From Catonia carolina (Eukaryota; Arthropoda; Insecta; Hemiptera; Achilidae), in the NCBI GenBank assembly GCA_035578175.1, contig JAQMRL010000001.1, positions 59,543,553 to 59,607,552 of the forward strand: DNA of 64,000 nt. Reading direction: 5' to 3'. Both the position numbers and the translations under genes were made by a program. Under the pieces are notes generated by a model. It ran no database searches, was not told where the DNA came from, and worked only from the letters and a program-made list of their open reading frames with translations. Positions 24,906 to 35,910 of this stretch are shown here, piece by piece; within the stretch, counting starts at the first letter, position 1; each line of letters starts with the position of its first letter.

Positions 24906-26460
24906 TCTTTGTGTGTGTGTGAGCGCGCGCGTGTTTATGAATATATGTATGAATTTTTTAACAGTCAAGTTTTAAGTTTTTCTTACTTTCTCGCATACGA
25001 AAATATATAAATTTATATATTGTGAAAATTTTATAAGTCATGTTTACTGTTCTTTATATTCGGTTGTTTAAAAGAAACACGGTAAAATAATTTTCATTAA
25101 TCTTTGAAAAGTTTAAAATAAAATGAATAGAAAACTTCTGACAACAAGGAAGATATACAATTACCAAAAAAAGTACGAACTAAACGTCTAATCTCTTAGA
25201 CATAAAATTATCTCCAGAGTAAAAATGTGTTCAGTAAAAAGGTGTAGACTTGTACAGTCGAAATTAGTAAAATTAGTGACTTTTTGAAAATAAATTGTCA
25301 GCTTATTATCGCGTACTGTTTCCAATGTGGTACATGCCTTAGTGGAACCATGAAAGAGTTGTTTTTCTTTTATTACAGGCCAATACGTATAATTTCTTTT
25401 TAATTTTGTTTAATTAAGATAAACTATAATAATATTAGGCTAGACAGATAATATCTTTTTCATGGCATTTTATAAAAATTGGTTCTTTGTTTTATTATGA
25501 TATTGAATTGTAAAGATAAAACAAATTTTTAAATTGTGTAAATAATGATAAAAATCACTCACAATACACGTGCATGAGCCTAGATTTACATTTCTTTGGT
25601 TAATTATTGTCGAGCATTAATAGTTTTTAATCAACGTTGATTGTGTAATTAAATAATATATTTCATTAAATGTTTTAAAATAAGATGGTATAATTTTTAA
25701 GGAATTTCAGTCAAATGATGAAATTGAAATTCCACTCCTCTTACTATTTCTCCCTCTCAATATGATCAAATTTGATTTAAAATGCACTGGGAATTTTCAA
25801 ACATTTCAATTTACTCACGGTCGTTTAAATTAATTGTTCAAAGTAGCTAAAAATTTTTGTGCTTTCTTCTAACTTCACTCAATATTTTAAAATTTTTATT
25901 AAATATTTTTTAAATATTCTTATGTATGTTAAATTGTTCTACTCTAGTTCATTGAATTTGTTTCTCTGAATTTGTTCTGTATTTAATGATACACTACACT
26001 TTCTCCGAGTTTCTATAGTACTATTTTTTTTCATTTGCGCTCTTTTTATTATATTTTCCTCGGTTATTGTTTTGTATCTTATTCAGTGAAACCCAGTACA
26101 GTTTACTTGTCTTCTTTCTTATAGTTTTTGTAAATTTGATCAGAAATGAGGTCTAATTAATTTTTTTTAGGAAATTAACTACCTAAAATTTGAAGTGAAA
26201 TTGGTAATTTTGAGACTCTTAACAGCTACAAATAATTTCAACCTGTCCTAAATTTCTCAGCAAGTTAAAAATAAAGTAGTATGTGAATCTATATCATTTT
26301 TGAATGAAAATTCTCACATTTATAACAATTTTGATGAAACATAATCTAAAATCGTTTTGTACAGTCTACCATAGCAACTACATTTTAGAACTGATATAAG
26401 GTGAATCGAAGCAAGGTTTACATCAGCTTTGATCACTAATCAATGAGTAATCTGTTAAAA
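24906..26460. other. No gene seen, A+T-rich DNA
   Basis: A short GT/GC-rich simple stretch lies near 24910-24935. Nothing else is recognised. Confidence 0.45.
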
Positions 26461-26472
26461 TAAAACACTGCA

Positions 26473-26628
26473 AAAGCTCCGAGGTCTAGTGTTTATCGTG
26501 CTACGCTGCAAAGTGAAGGTCCCGGGTTCGATCCCCGGCCAGGATTTGGATAATTATTATAAGATCAAACATGCCATTCCTGAACTGAAAATAGTCGCAA
26601 ATAACTAAAATATTGATGTGAATTAATA
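26473..26628 (+). repeat. SINE-1 copy a
   Basis: A tRNA-like head with box-B-like GGTTCGATCCCCGGCCAGGA is followed by the SINE-1 body containing AACATGCC, AGTCGCAAATAAC and ATATTGATGTG. A near-perfect 12-bp target duplication, TAAAACACTgCA at 26461-26472 and TAAAACACTaCA at 26629-26640, brackets it. The gene-like head is part of a SINE and is not a functional tRNA: its anticodon region does not fold convincingly. Confidence 0.85.
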
Positions 26629-26640
26629 TAAAACACTACA

Positions 26641-26940
26641 GAATAAATAGGTGTTTTATGAGAAAGGAAAAAGGGAAAGGGAATTTTTTAGCAAATACCT
26701 TTATTTGCCGGAAATTAAAAATGAAATTAATGTATTGCTCGTACTTCAGTAACATAAACTGAATTAGTTTTAACAGATAAGTTGAAAAATTTTCGTTTGA
26801 TAATTTTTTTGTAACTGTTGTAGTTTCATAACAGCCAATACTGAACATCTTCAAATGCATTGAGTCTCGATTAGTATCATGAAAACTAATTTTAGATTAA
26901 CTACATTCATCTATCATATACTAAACTTCATATTATTGCA
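26641..26940. other. Probable intron upstream of the MADF-BESS exon
   Basis: Nothing coding is recognisable. The segment ends at the pyrimidine-rich acceptor of the MADF-BESS exon, so if that call is right it is the last ~300 bases of an intron, which also holds the SINE-1 copy further upstream. Confidence 0.45.
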
Positions 26941-26947
26941 TTTCCAG

Positions 26948-27492
26948 AAGCGGACCTAAGATCTAAATGGCATATTGTACGCAGCAACTCCACTAGAGAG
27001 AAAAGGAAATTGAAAAATATATCATCAATTGATAGCCCAAAATTGAAATGGTCGTATCTTGAATCTATCAGTTTTTCAGATAAAAATAGTAAACCTTCAG
27101 AATCTTTTGGGAATGTAATACCGAAAATTATCCCTAACATATTTAACGGAAATAATGAAATGCAAATTGCTAGTTTCAATGAAACCTTACCATCATCCGA
27201 AACAGAAATCCAAACAGAAACACTGAATCAGCCAATGATGGGAACGACAATTTATGATCCTAGGGTATTTAAGAGAGTAAAAACAGAGGATTCAGCCCAG
27301 GGACAGGTAGATACAAAGTATTTAAAATATTTTGAATGTAAGACATCAGAAATTATGGATAATTCTGATCCAGATCTAATGTTTTTACGTAGTTTGATGC
27401 CCACCATTAAACAACTTAATCCATTACAAAATTTAGAATTCAAGGGTGAAGTAATTGGATTGTTAAAAAAATATGTCACTGAAAGAGAGTAA
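26948..27492 (+). CDS. Terminal exon of a MADF-BESS domain protein (partial)
   Basis: This is the only convincing host coding segment. A pyrimidine-rich stretch ending in TTTCCAG at 26941-26947 makes a good splice acceptor. From 26950 the frame stays open for 180 codons to a TAA at 27490-27492. The first ~24 residues (ADLRSKWHIVRSNSTREKRK) resemble the C-terminal end of a MADF DNA-binding domain, with its W and basic residues. A long polar linker follows. Residues ~140-178 match a BESS protein-interaction motif: D-x-x-F-L-x-S-L-M-P, then K-x-L-N and a leucine-rich helix. AATAAA lies 32 bases past the stop. MADF-BESS proteins of insects are nuclear transcription factors, so regulation of transcription is inferred. 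No upstream exon carrying the MADF N-terminus was found. It could be a host gene or a captured Harbinger-associated MADF protein; its intactness favours a host gene. Confidence 0.72.
27367..27483 (+). other. BESS motif coding segment
   Basis: This segment encodes an acidic start (DNSDPDL), then F-L-R-S-L-M-P-T-I-K-Q-L-N, and ends in E-V-I-G-L-L-K-K-Y. The spacing fits the ~40-residue BESS motif, which mediates protein-protein contacts in MADF-family factors. It lies at the extreme C-terminus, the usual position in this family. Confidence 0.7.
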
Positions 27493-27523
27493 TATTTACT
27501 TCTGTAAAATCTTGTGCAGGTAT

Positions 27524-27529
27524 AATAAA
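27524..27529 (+). promoter_or_regulatory. Polyadenylation signal AATAAA
   Basis: A canonical AATAAA hexamer lies 32 bases after the stop codon of the MADF-BESS exon. Such hexamers are common by chance in A+T-rich DNA, but this position fits a short 3' UTR. Confidence 0.5.
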
Positions 27530-28228
27530 TTTTATATGATCTCGGAAACCAGTTAAAGTTCTTTTTTAATTCTGTTTATCTGACCTTTAATCATTTACCT
27601 GATCTTTAATCATCTAAATCTCTAATCATAATATTTTTGAATCTTAACTCAATTAAAAAAAGAGTATTAGAATTATTATTGGCCTCTTTAGTAACAACTC
27701 TTAATTGAGTTCATAAATATTTTTCTCTAAATAGAATCATTCATCTTGTGCGTCATTTCATACATCATTTCTCATTTCACTTGGGAAATCTACATTTAAA
27801 AAAGTAATTCATAGTAACTATAAGATGATTAATAACAAATTAAATTAATATGTAAATAAATATTTATTTAAACCACCTTTCTGGAATAAAAAACATAATC
27901 AACCTCAAATCAATTACGCCTGGTTCAGATTTTCAAAATGTAATACTTAATTTTTTCAAAACTGATACAGGACCTAACACTTACGGTGATATTTAACGAT
28001 TAATTGTGGATATTTCTACGATTTTCCTATTAGTGGCGATTGGGATAGAATTCCAAAAAAGACTTGTTTAATAACTGACTGAACACCAGACTGACCAATG
28101 AAATTTAAGGTTGTCATTAGATTTTACTTTAGAGTATGATAATCTAGTGTAATTTACAGTATAAATGTAAAATACTTGAACTGCGTATGTGTAAGCTATC
28201 TTCTGGCAATGTACAAATTTTACTGTTC
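27530..28228. other. No gene seen
   Basis: Downstream flank of the MADF-BESS exon. It holds an exact short tandem (ATCTGACCTTTAATCAT, then CTGATCTTTAATCAT near 27568-27612) and nothing else of note. Confidence 0.4.
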
Positions 28229-28241
28229 ATTTAGTGCATTT

Positions 28242-28561
28242 GACCCACCGAGTTAGGCTTGAGGTAAAGTCGTTGCCGCTAGTCAGCTGTTTAACAGCTG
28301 ATTTTCGGAGACGAAGGTTTATGGTTCAAATCCTAGTAAAGGTAGCTACTTTTATACGGATTTGAATACTAGATAATGGTTACCGGTGTACTTTGATGGT
28401 TGGGGTTTAATTAACCACACTCTCCCAGGAATGGTCGGCCTGGGTCTGTACAAGACTGCACCTCATTTACACGTCATATACATAATCCTCATCTCATTGG
28501 GTCATGGGGTTTTTATTGTTCTGAATTGAACAGATTGCAACGTACACACATTAGGGATAAA
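28242..28561 (+). repeat. SINE-3, full length with perfect target duplication
   Basis: The tRNA-like head starts CCACCGAGTTAGGCTTGAGG, with CAGCTGTTTAACAGCTGATT and box-B-like GGTTCAAATCC. The body ends AACGTACACACATTAGGG. The 13-bp direct repeat ATTTAGTGCATTT at 28229-28241 and 28562-28574 is a perfect target-site duplication and fixes both ends of this ~320-bp retroposon. Confidence 0.9.
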
Positions 28562-28574
28562 ATTTAGTGCATTT

Positions 28575-29771
28575 TCAGCACAATAAATTTGTAACAATTA
28601 GGAACTATTTTTATTGGCCTTCCACAACATTCACGATGCGATTTGTCGCATAATTTTAAAATTTTATGATTGATTTTTTGAGCTCTAAAAATATATATAT
28701 TGTGATATTGAGATCCGTAATACAGTTAATAGTATTACAGTTAATAGTACAGTTAATGTATTTTGTCCATTAAATTTTACTTGTATATTGCCTTATACTT
28801 TTTAATTGCCGGGAAAGACCAGTAAAATCTTTGCCAAGCACTCCCAAAAAAATAATATTTATTTCCATCTAATATTATTATAAGGAATTATTAGTTTTAC
28901 TGCGTTATATTTGTACTGACAGGTTCAAATGTTTGGCCTTGAATTTGTGGGGAATTATTGACCAGTATCTTATATGCAATAGCCTCCTGTTCAGTCATAA
29001 TAAACATGTTCCATATATTAGAACTAGATTCTTGGAAATTACCCGTAGACAAAGTTGCATAATGAATATTATGAGTAAAGTTTGTCTTTATCAGATTTCC
29101 CAACCAGTCCACACTACGTAAATCTATGAGTATGAATTAATTGTGATTTACATCAGTAGTTGTTTAAAATTAATAGTTTTAAATAAATTTAATAATAAAC
29201 ATTTTTTTATTGTTTATTTTATCAATTTTTCCTACAATGTTCTCTTTAAATTATTCTTTATTTATGTATTTACAAAACTATAATACTGCATATTTCTTTT
29301 AAAACATTTCAAATTGTAGAAAAAATACAAAATATCAACGAAATTACCGTAGCAAAGTTTGAAATTTTTCGACGTGGGCAGTTTTAGGCATTAAGTGATA
29401 TTGGTTAGTTGAAAAGAAGTCGTATCTGTTGCTTTAAAACGATAATAAGACACGTTTTGTACGTACGAAATTGAACTGTGGAGATCACACAACTCATCTT
29501 ATATTATAATTTTGCAGCGTCTGCAATTGAAGGTCCTTCAAATTATTAACAACTCTCATTGATTCAAAACCAATGACGAAATTCACCATGACGTATAATC
29601 ACTTCAGGACGAATTAAAATTAAGAAATAAAAAACACCACGAACGATTTGAACATTATCAAAACCCCTTGCCAATTAACCTTTTGTATAATAAATATCAC
29701 TACTTCAGATTCTATCGCGTAAAAAGTTTGAACTTACCGTACAAATAGAATTAACAATTCACAATTAAGAC
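28575..29771. other. No gene seen
   Basis: A threefold short direct repeat of ACAGTTAATAGTA lies near 28723-28757. Otherwise there is only A+T-rich DNA with unrecognised short frames. Confidence 0.4.
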
Positions 29772-30143
29772 TGTTGTTGTTTAGGTGAACCTCTAGAGGT
29801 TTTACTTAGTAAAACGAGGAGTGAGATGGTTTACCAGGCCTTCCTCACTGAGTACAAAAGTAGCCAATTCTTATCAGCATGCCAGGCTCTTTGAAAAGCA
29901 TCTACTCTGCATCCTGCAAATGACACTTTCACTTCATTCACCACAGTCTACCTGTATAATGAAATTCATCACTTTCAGAGGATATAACTCTGATTAGTGT
30001 CTTTTACACCTCTACCTCTTCTGTTCTGAAATAGTTCAGTCATATAACTGGCTGACCTCGTGATACGAAACAAAACTATTTTTTGTAGCCGTGGAACTAG
30101 CAGATATAGTACAAATAATTTAACACTCCACCTGCCTGTTGTG
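29772..30143 (-). repeat. Unclassified repeat R4, copy 1
   Basis: On the minus strand it runs from GGCAGGTGGAGTG to CCTAAACAACAA. Shared blocks with the copies at 39.25 kb and 58.6 kb include AACAGAAGAGGTAGAGGTGT, TGGTGAATGAAGTGAAAGTG and TTTTACTTAGTAAAACCTCT. No ORF, tRNA-like boxes or terminal inverted repeats are evident. Confidence 0.85.
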
Positions 30144-30812
30144 GGCGAATGAAGACTATCACTGTTAAAATATTTTTGACAGTAATTTTCTACTTACCAT
30201 AAAAACAAAACTGAAAATAACCTGATCGACAATGAAAGTCGATTTTTATATTGGGGTTACGCTAGTGGACTTAAAATCTATCAAGATTTATTTTATTACA
30301 AGTCCTATGCAAGTCCAATGTTAAACTATTTATTTATAGTTAAATACTTTAACTAGTTATAAAGTACTCCGTAAACATAACAAGTATAATCATAAAAAAT
30401 TATTGTTATATAGGAGTAGTTGATGCATACCTAAAAGCTAGCAAAACATTGTGGTCCTTAATTTCTGATGTATCATCGTCATCATCTCCAGCTTCAACAA
30501 CTTTATGTTTCAAGATGTTGATTCATATTTCATCAAGTTTAGTTTTGTACATATGTTCTTTAATGAATAATAAATAGAAATATGAAAAAGAAAAATTGCC
30601 ATTAAAAGGTTCCAATGGAGATACCTTTACGAAGTAATAACAATTGCTGATTACATTATTAGCCTGTAATGAAGCTAAATTTCGAAAAGCTTGTATTGTA
30701 GAAATTTAATTTAATGAACAAATTTCTGTTGAGGCCGCCACTTTAGTAATCGTATTGCAGTACATTTGTCTAGTGAATTGATGGCCAATTAATTAGTGTA
30801 AAATTATTTTTT
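30144..30812. other. No gene seen
   Basis: No recognisable gene or repeat. Confidence 0.4.
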
Positions 30813-30968
30813 AATTTTTGGTTTTACGTCTGACCGCTTTGCACATAAATGCTAGTCGAGATGATGAAGTGTGATAGATAAAAGTGAGTCATGAAAAAAT
30901 ACCAGACCTGACTCGGGAATCAAACCCTGGGGTAGTTGCGCTAACCACAAAACCACGGGCCGGCCTCG
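30813..30968 (-). repeat. tRNA-derived SINE with GACGTAAAACCAAAA 3' end
   Basis: On the minus strand a head with GTGGTTAGCGCAACTACC and box-B-like GGGTTTGATTCCCGAG is followed by a short body ending CAGACGTAAAACCAAAAA. The 3' end is close to that of SINE-2 and of the copy at 35727-35910, while the middle differs. Confidence 0.75.
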
Positions 30969-31400
30969 GTGCGATTCAAGCCGTTTTTCATTTATATGCT
31001 AAAATCCAGTGGGCACCTACTGGAGTACCACGGTCCGTATCCGGACCGCCGACTAATTTTTTGCGGACTGTGAGCTCTAGAGAGTGTGCATTTTGTATAC
31101 AGATCTTATTTTCGAGTGTGATATGAATTTTTTTAAGTTTAGGCTGTGACCATGCTGAGAGCAACTGATGATATCAACACGACTTACACCCACGTTTCTT
31201 TGACGAGAGCCGATCCTCGCTGGACAAGTTCATCTACGGCCGCGATTAGACTAAGAGCAATCGTGATGCGCCGGGCTACTAAATACAAAAAAAACTACAA
31301 ATTTTTTACAGAAGCCTACAGTAGTTTGAAACTGTTATTACATTTGATTGCTCAAACTGTTTCGAAATCAACATGTAGTATTAAAATTATCTACATCTAA
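30969..31400. other. GC-richer unexplained segment
   Basis: This segment, especially 30990-31075 and 31180-31280, is visibly richer in G+C than its surroundings. Two forward frames (30884-31126, 31146-31400) are open, but the first begins inside an antisense SINE. CGGTCCGTATCCGGACCG at 31031-31048 is a near-perfect inverted repeat. A hAT-like transposon remnant is possible but unproven. Confidence 0.3.
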
Positions 31401-32815
31401 TTTTTTACAGGTAGACCTAAGTAAAAAGTTGGCTAGACCGTGGCAGTCTAAATCAAAATTTTAAACGTACCTTGATAAAATTTAGTTGATGACCTTTGCG
31501 CTAAATTGAATTTTAAAATTTTACCAAAAATATTGAAATTAATAGATCGTTTTGAATATTGTTGTTTGGTATCTGTTAGATCTGAGGAATTTCGACTGAA
31601 AACGCTGAATATTTGGATACTTCAATTAATGTCGATTATTGGATTATTGAGAGTTAAACTATTTTCGGACATATTTATAACTTTTGTTAAAATATTGTTG
31701 ATTATTAATTTTGTTGTAAATTTTCTTTACAACTAGGGCCTACGCTATTATTATTATTATTATTATTATTATTAGGCATTATTGGTAACGTTTATTTCCT
31801 CAAATAGAAAAATACGTCGTAATTTTGCGATTATTTAATTTGATTTAGTTTGAAATAAACAATTTAAGTGATTACCGTAGATAGTGTTGGTCTTGTGTAA
31901 ATATTTTTATTGACATTTATTTTTATACTGGGAAGTCCCGATAGCATTGGCTATCAATAATATGACAGACGAGTTATTTACAAACTAAAAGTTTTTGAAT
32001 TTACTAAATTATTTACCGATTGATAATGTAGGGCTAATACTGTATAATGTATAATAAATTGTGTAAATAACATTGATCGATGTTATATTATACCTATATA
32101 TAACAGGTACCATTTTATTTATTGCATAATATTACTATGACATAAGGTACAGTTAACTAACAAAAATTATATCATTAGAAATAGTAATATCCTTCAACTT
32201 TAGTGTAATAATTTACATAATAGATCACTGTAATAAAAATAATAATATAATGATAATAATCATTGAGAATTTTTATTATCATGGGTTACGTTGATCAGTA
32301 ATTAATTACCTATAAGGTACATCTAGATATTTTTAATAGTTTTTTAATATGTTTTGTTACATTCGAATAAACTACTTTGAATGCAGTACATAATGCAACT
32401 TTAGTACGAATGTAATTATTTCAATATTTAAGTTATATAAGTTTTTCTTGTAAAAGTTATATAATAATTTATTGATTTTGAAAACAGAATTTAATTTATA
32501 TCATTATTGTGACGTAAGTTTTATATCATATAGATGTTTTTTAAAAATTTTCCAATATTCTGTAATATCCATATCATTTTTTTCTAATTATTGGTTTTTT
32601 TCAATATTCATTATATAACTATATTATTATTATTATTATTATTTTATTAATATCAATATATTATTACATCATAAAATACATATATTAACGTATTACAGAT
32701 AGGTATCTGTATTAAAACTAACATAAATAAATGCTTGACAATAAATACCTTCATAAAATGATCCAAACGCCAATATTTTGACAACGTGTTAATAAATATG
32801 TATTTATATACTTCA
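31401..32815. other. No gene seen; ATT microsatellites
   Basis: Very A+T-rich. (ATT)n tracts lie at 31746-31774 and about 32622-32643. No coding signal is seen. Confidence 0.5.
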
Positions 32816-32967
32816 CAGTAAAATTATAACGAAGTCGTTTGTAACGAAAATCGGGTAATAACGTATGAAATTAGTATTTGGTTAGTTTTATTACGTTATT
32901 AACACATTGGAAAGTCTGATATAACAAAAATGGAATCCGGTTGTAAAAAACGAATCACCTTCCTTAC

Positions 32968-33034
<67 letters not shown>

Positions 33035-33709
33035 GAAAAACATATTTTCTGGGAAATGGGAAACAAACACTTTTGCGATTCGTATATCAATACTATGGAA
33101 AATATTACCGTTCAGGTACTTCAATGGTAAAAAGGGCTAATACAATACCTAAAGTGTAGCCCAGTTGAAGACTGTTACCTTTGTAGCTCAACATAACGAG
33201 TAACTCGAATGATGTTAGTACAGTACAGTGCTGGCTATTTCTGATTCCAGAAAAATCCATTTGTGACTATACATTATCATGTACTGTATCAGGTATACAG
33301 TACAATGGCCAACATGTTAAAATTCCTTTTGTGAAGCAAGTTTGTACTTAATAAGAGAGGGGTGAGGATCAACCCAAATTTCAGTTCAGTTCTAGTTGTC
33401 TTTTGTATGGTTTTAAATTTCGGTTTCTAGAACCCGTGAACTTTTTTATGCCTAGAACAGCTGACAACTAAACGTCGCTAACCGTTCGGCCGCGGAGGCG
33501 GTGTAAACGATTTTTATTAATAATTTTTATACTTAGATTACATATTTAGACTAATATTCGTTATTCCGGTAATTGGATGGGCACGTAAGATATTAGAGTA
33601 CTACATAAATACGTCGGTATATAGGCTCATTCGGTTACAACGAATACCAGGATATAACGAACAAAAATAATGTCGGTCCCTTGAATTTCGTTATAATCGA
33701 ATTTTACTG
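32816..33709. mobile_element. TIR-bounded non-autonomous element, pogo-like ends
   Basis: The left end reads CAGTAAAATTATAACGAAGT and the right end, on the minus strand, reads CAGTAAAATTCGATTATAAC then GAA. They match apart from a 4-base CGAT difference, and repeated TAACGAA-type motifs lie internally on both sides. A CAGT-type terminus and TA after the right end suggest a pogo/Tigger relative of the Tc1/mariner group. No transposase is present. The interior holds an AAT microsatellite at 32967-33034. Confidence 0.5.
32967..33034. repeat. (AAT)n microsatellite
   Basis: About 22 uninterrupted AAT units. Poly-isoleucine and poly-tyrosine frames across it on both strands are artefacts. Confidence 0.95.
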
Positions 33710-33799
33710 TATGTACACGTTATTTACAAAAACCTACGTTTGTCTTTTTTAAATTATTCATTAACGTTTATTTCCGTTTAAGAGAGCATATAAATATTA

Positions 33800-34200
33800 T
33801 CATGTACTGTTTGTTCTGCCCGTCCCTTTTTCTTCCAAAATTATCTTCATGCGTTCGCTGTGTTCCCTCATTCGTTCTTCTGTCTACTTGCTTCCTCTTC
33901 TCGCTCTGATATCTAGTCAAAATTTGTGTTTTTTGATGAGTTTTCTGAATTTTGCCAATTGTTCTTGTCTCTTTTGTGATCTTTAGCCCATGAGGTCTAC
34001 TGTTCCATGAGAACTATCATGAGGTCCATAGTCTAAGGTTCAAGAGGTCTATTCTTGTTTCAATTTTCCATGTTAACTTATTTTGGCTAGTGTTTGTGAT
34101 GTCAAAGAATTTCTTTGTGATTCTGTTTTTGTCAATTCTGTATGTGACCGTAAAAACATGATCTCCTTCTGAACGTATCTATGGTCTCCTAACAGGAGAT
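33800..34200 (-). pseudogene. Possible LINE-C C-terminal remnant
   Basis: On the minus strand TEERMREHSERMKIILEEKG is readable at about 33820-33890. It resembles the EER-x-x-HSE-x-MK-YWEE tail seen in LINE-C type LINEs, and FRKLIKKHKF lies upstream. The rest is decayed, and the extent toward 34200 is uncertain. Confidence 0.4.
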
Positions 34201-35726
34201 CACCAACCCATCTACAATTTAAAGCAAATATGATGCATAAAAAGTAAATTACCCCACTATTGAATTACTTTATTGTTACCATTTGCACATAAAAGATAAG
34301 TTTTTTTTAAGAAAAAGACATATCAGAGTAAGTATTACCAATTGCATTAACTTTCCGTGGATCGTAATGGATCGTGGTTAAAAAATCTTAAAAAAACCAC
34401 TACACTAATAGAAAACATTACAAAGTTAAATGTAAACAAGACACTTATCAGGTAATCCACAAAGAAGGCTCAAGCGCCAATGGCCAAGAGACGTTCTCCA
34501 AAGGAACTGGTGTTCGCAAACATTTTTAAATGTGGGATTTGACGAAATATTGTTGGTTTTCCTTACAGTAAAATTGTCCAAAACAAGACTATACCAAAAA
34601 AAGACGTTGTAACGCACTTTATTAGTGCTGTATTTATAACGCACTGTGGACGTTTTCTCAGAAATGGAGCGGACACACACGTTTTTGGAGTTACTGAATT
34701 TACTAACGTACTGATTATAAAATGGTTATTTATAAGAAGTAATTATTCAACGTGTATTTTTAGTAATCAAACTACCAACAGGCCCATTTAATGGGTTATA
34801 AAACTCAGTTGAATCAAGAATGCGGAGAACATCTTAAGGAGAAACAATGTTATGTTTGCAGAATATTTATTGTTTATTACGGTGACAAACACACCTCCAA
34901 CGTAGAAGGTTGTCGTACTGTATCAACACGTGGAGTAAAACACTTCCACAATGTTTACTAATTATTGAATTCGTACTATTTTTTTGAATTTATTTTTAAG
35001 TTGCGAACACAAATGTTTAGTACTATCCAATATTTTTAAGATTGTTATCAAATTTATTGTTTGATTGCATTAACTTGCGAAAAAAAATTATACCGCAGAA
35101 AAATCCTTAAAATTTCAGTTAAATTTTATTTTTTACTTTATAATCCTCTAGTTATAATCATGTAGCTGATACGATAACATAAGTAGCATCTTTTGAAAAA
35201 TTCTTGGGGTCTTTGGTCGTTTTGAAAAAAAATATTACATTTGATAAATTTCTAACTATGCATTTTGGGGCAAAAGTGAGCAAAAATATCTACAAATTTC
35301 TTGTAGTGAATAAGAATTAACTACGACGTTCGTTTTACCTGTATTTTGTATATAAGATAGCATTAAAATCAGTTGCCATGAAAATTATGTGGTATTTAGA
35401 AATTTTAGTTTAACTTAATTATAGATAATATAATTTCAGGAAAAATTAAAAACATTATAACTACTTCAGCGGTCTTTTGTCCAAAACTTAATTTAGCAGC
35501 ATTTCTTTGCTGAAACCCTAAATTAAACGTCGAAATGGCAACTCTGCCCTTGAAAAACAAATAATGGTGGTCCGAAATTATCATGGGGGTAAATATTGCA
35601 CTCTCCTGTAAACGTTATTTTCCTCGTTCTCGTAAACATCGCCCGCAAGAGCCTAATAGTAATTGATAAGCTTAATTAACAGTAAATAAGGCTGTTTCAT
35701 TTGATAGTAATTACAAACTGTAATTA
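34201..35726. other. No gene seen
   Basis: One 84-codon frame on the minus strand (34426-34680) is unrecognised. Otherwise A+T-rich DNA. Confidence 0.4.
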
Positions 35727-35910
35727 GGACGGCCCAATTGTCAGTGGTTAGTGTAATTGGGATCTGTGCTAGGCGCCCTGGATCCGTTCCCTGGCTTAGG
35801 TCTGATTCTTGAATGGAGCGATTCTTTTATTACTCATTTTAATCTATTAACATTCACCGTCTATATTACCTTAATGTGCTTAGCATTCAGACGTAAAAAA
35901 ATACCAAAAA
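35727..35910 (+). repeat. tRNA-derived SINE with GACGTAAA 3' end
   Basis: The head starts GGACGGCCCAATTGTCAGTG, with a box-A-like GGTTAGTGTAATTGG and a box-B-like GGATCCGTTCC. The 3' end is TCAGACGTAAAAAAATACC, matching the ends of the SINE at 30813-30968 and of SINE-2. Confidence 0.7.

Noticed and set aside
26473..26546. Possible functional tRNA genes (also at 45456, 52796 and 56571)
   Set aside because: Box A and box B are present, but each is followed by a shared repeat body and flanked by target duplications, and no convincing cloverleaf with a sensible anticodon was found. They are SINE heads.
27252..27479. Minus-strand frame opposite the MADF-BESS exon
   Set aside because: Shadow of the forward coding exon, with no independent support.
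28897..29121. Overlapping 71- and 62-codon frames on both strands
   Set aside because: I recognise no family, splice signals are not compelling, and such lengths occur by chance.
31746..31774. ATT repeats as a CRISPR-like array
   Set aside because: Simple trinucleotide microsatellite without spacers, and the genome is eukaryotic.
32891..33130. Poly-tyrosine and poly-isoleucine frames
   Set aside because: Artefacts of the AAT microsatellite on both strands.
34426..34680. 84-codon minus frame
   Set aside because: No recognised domain or reverse transcriptase block, so it is likely chance.
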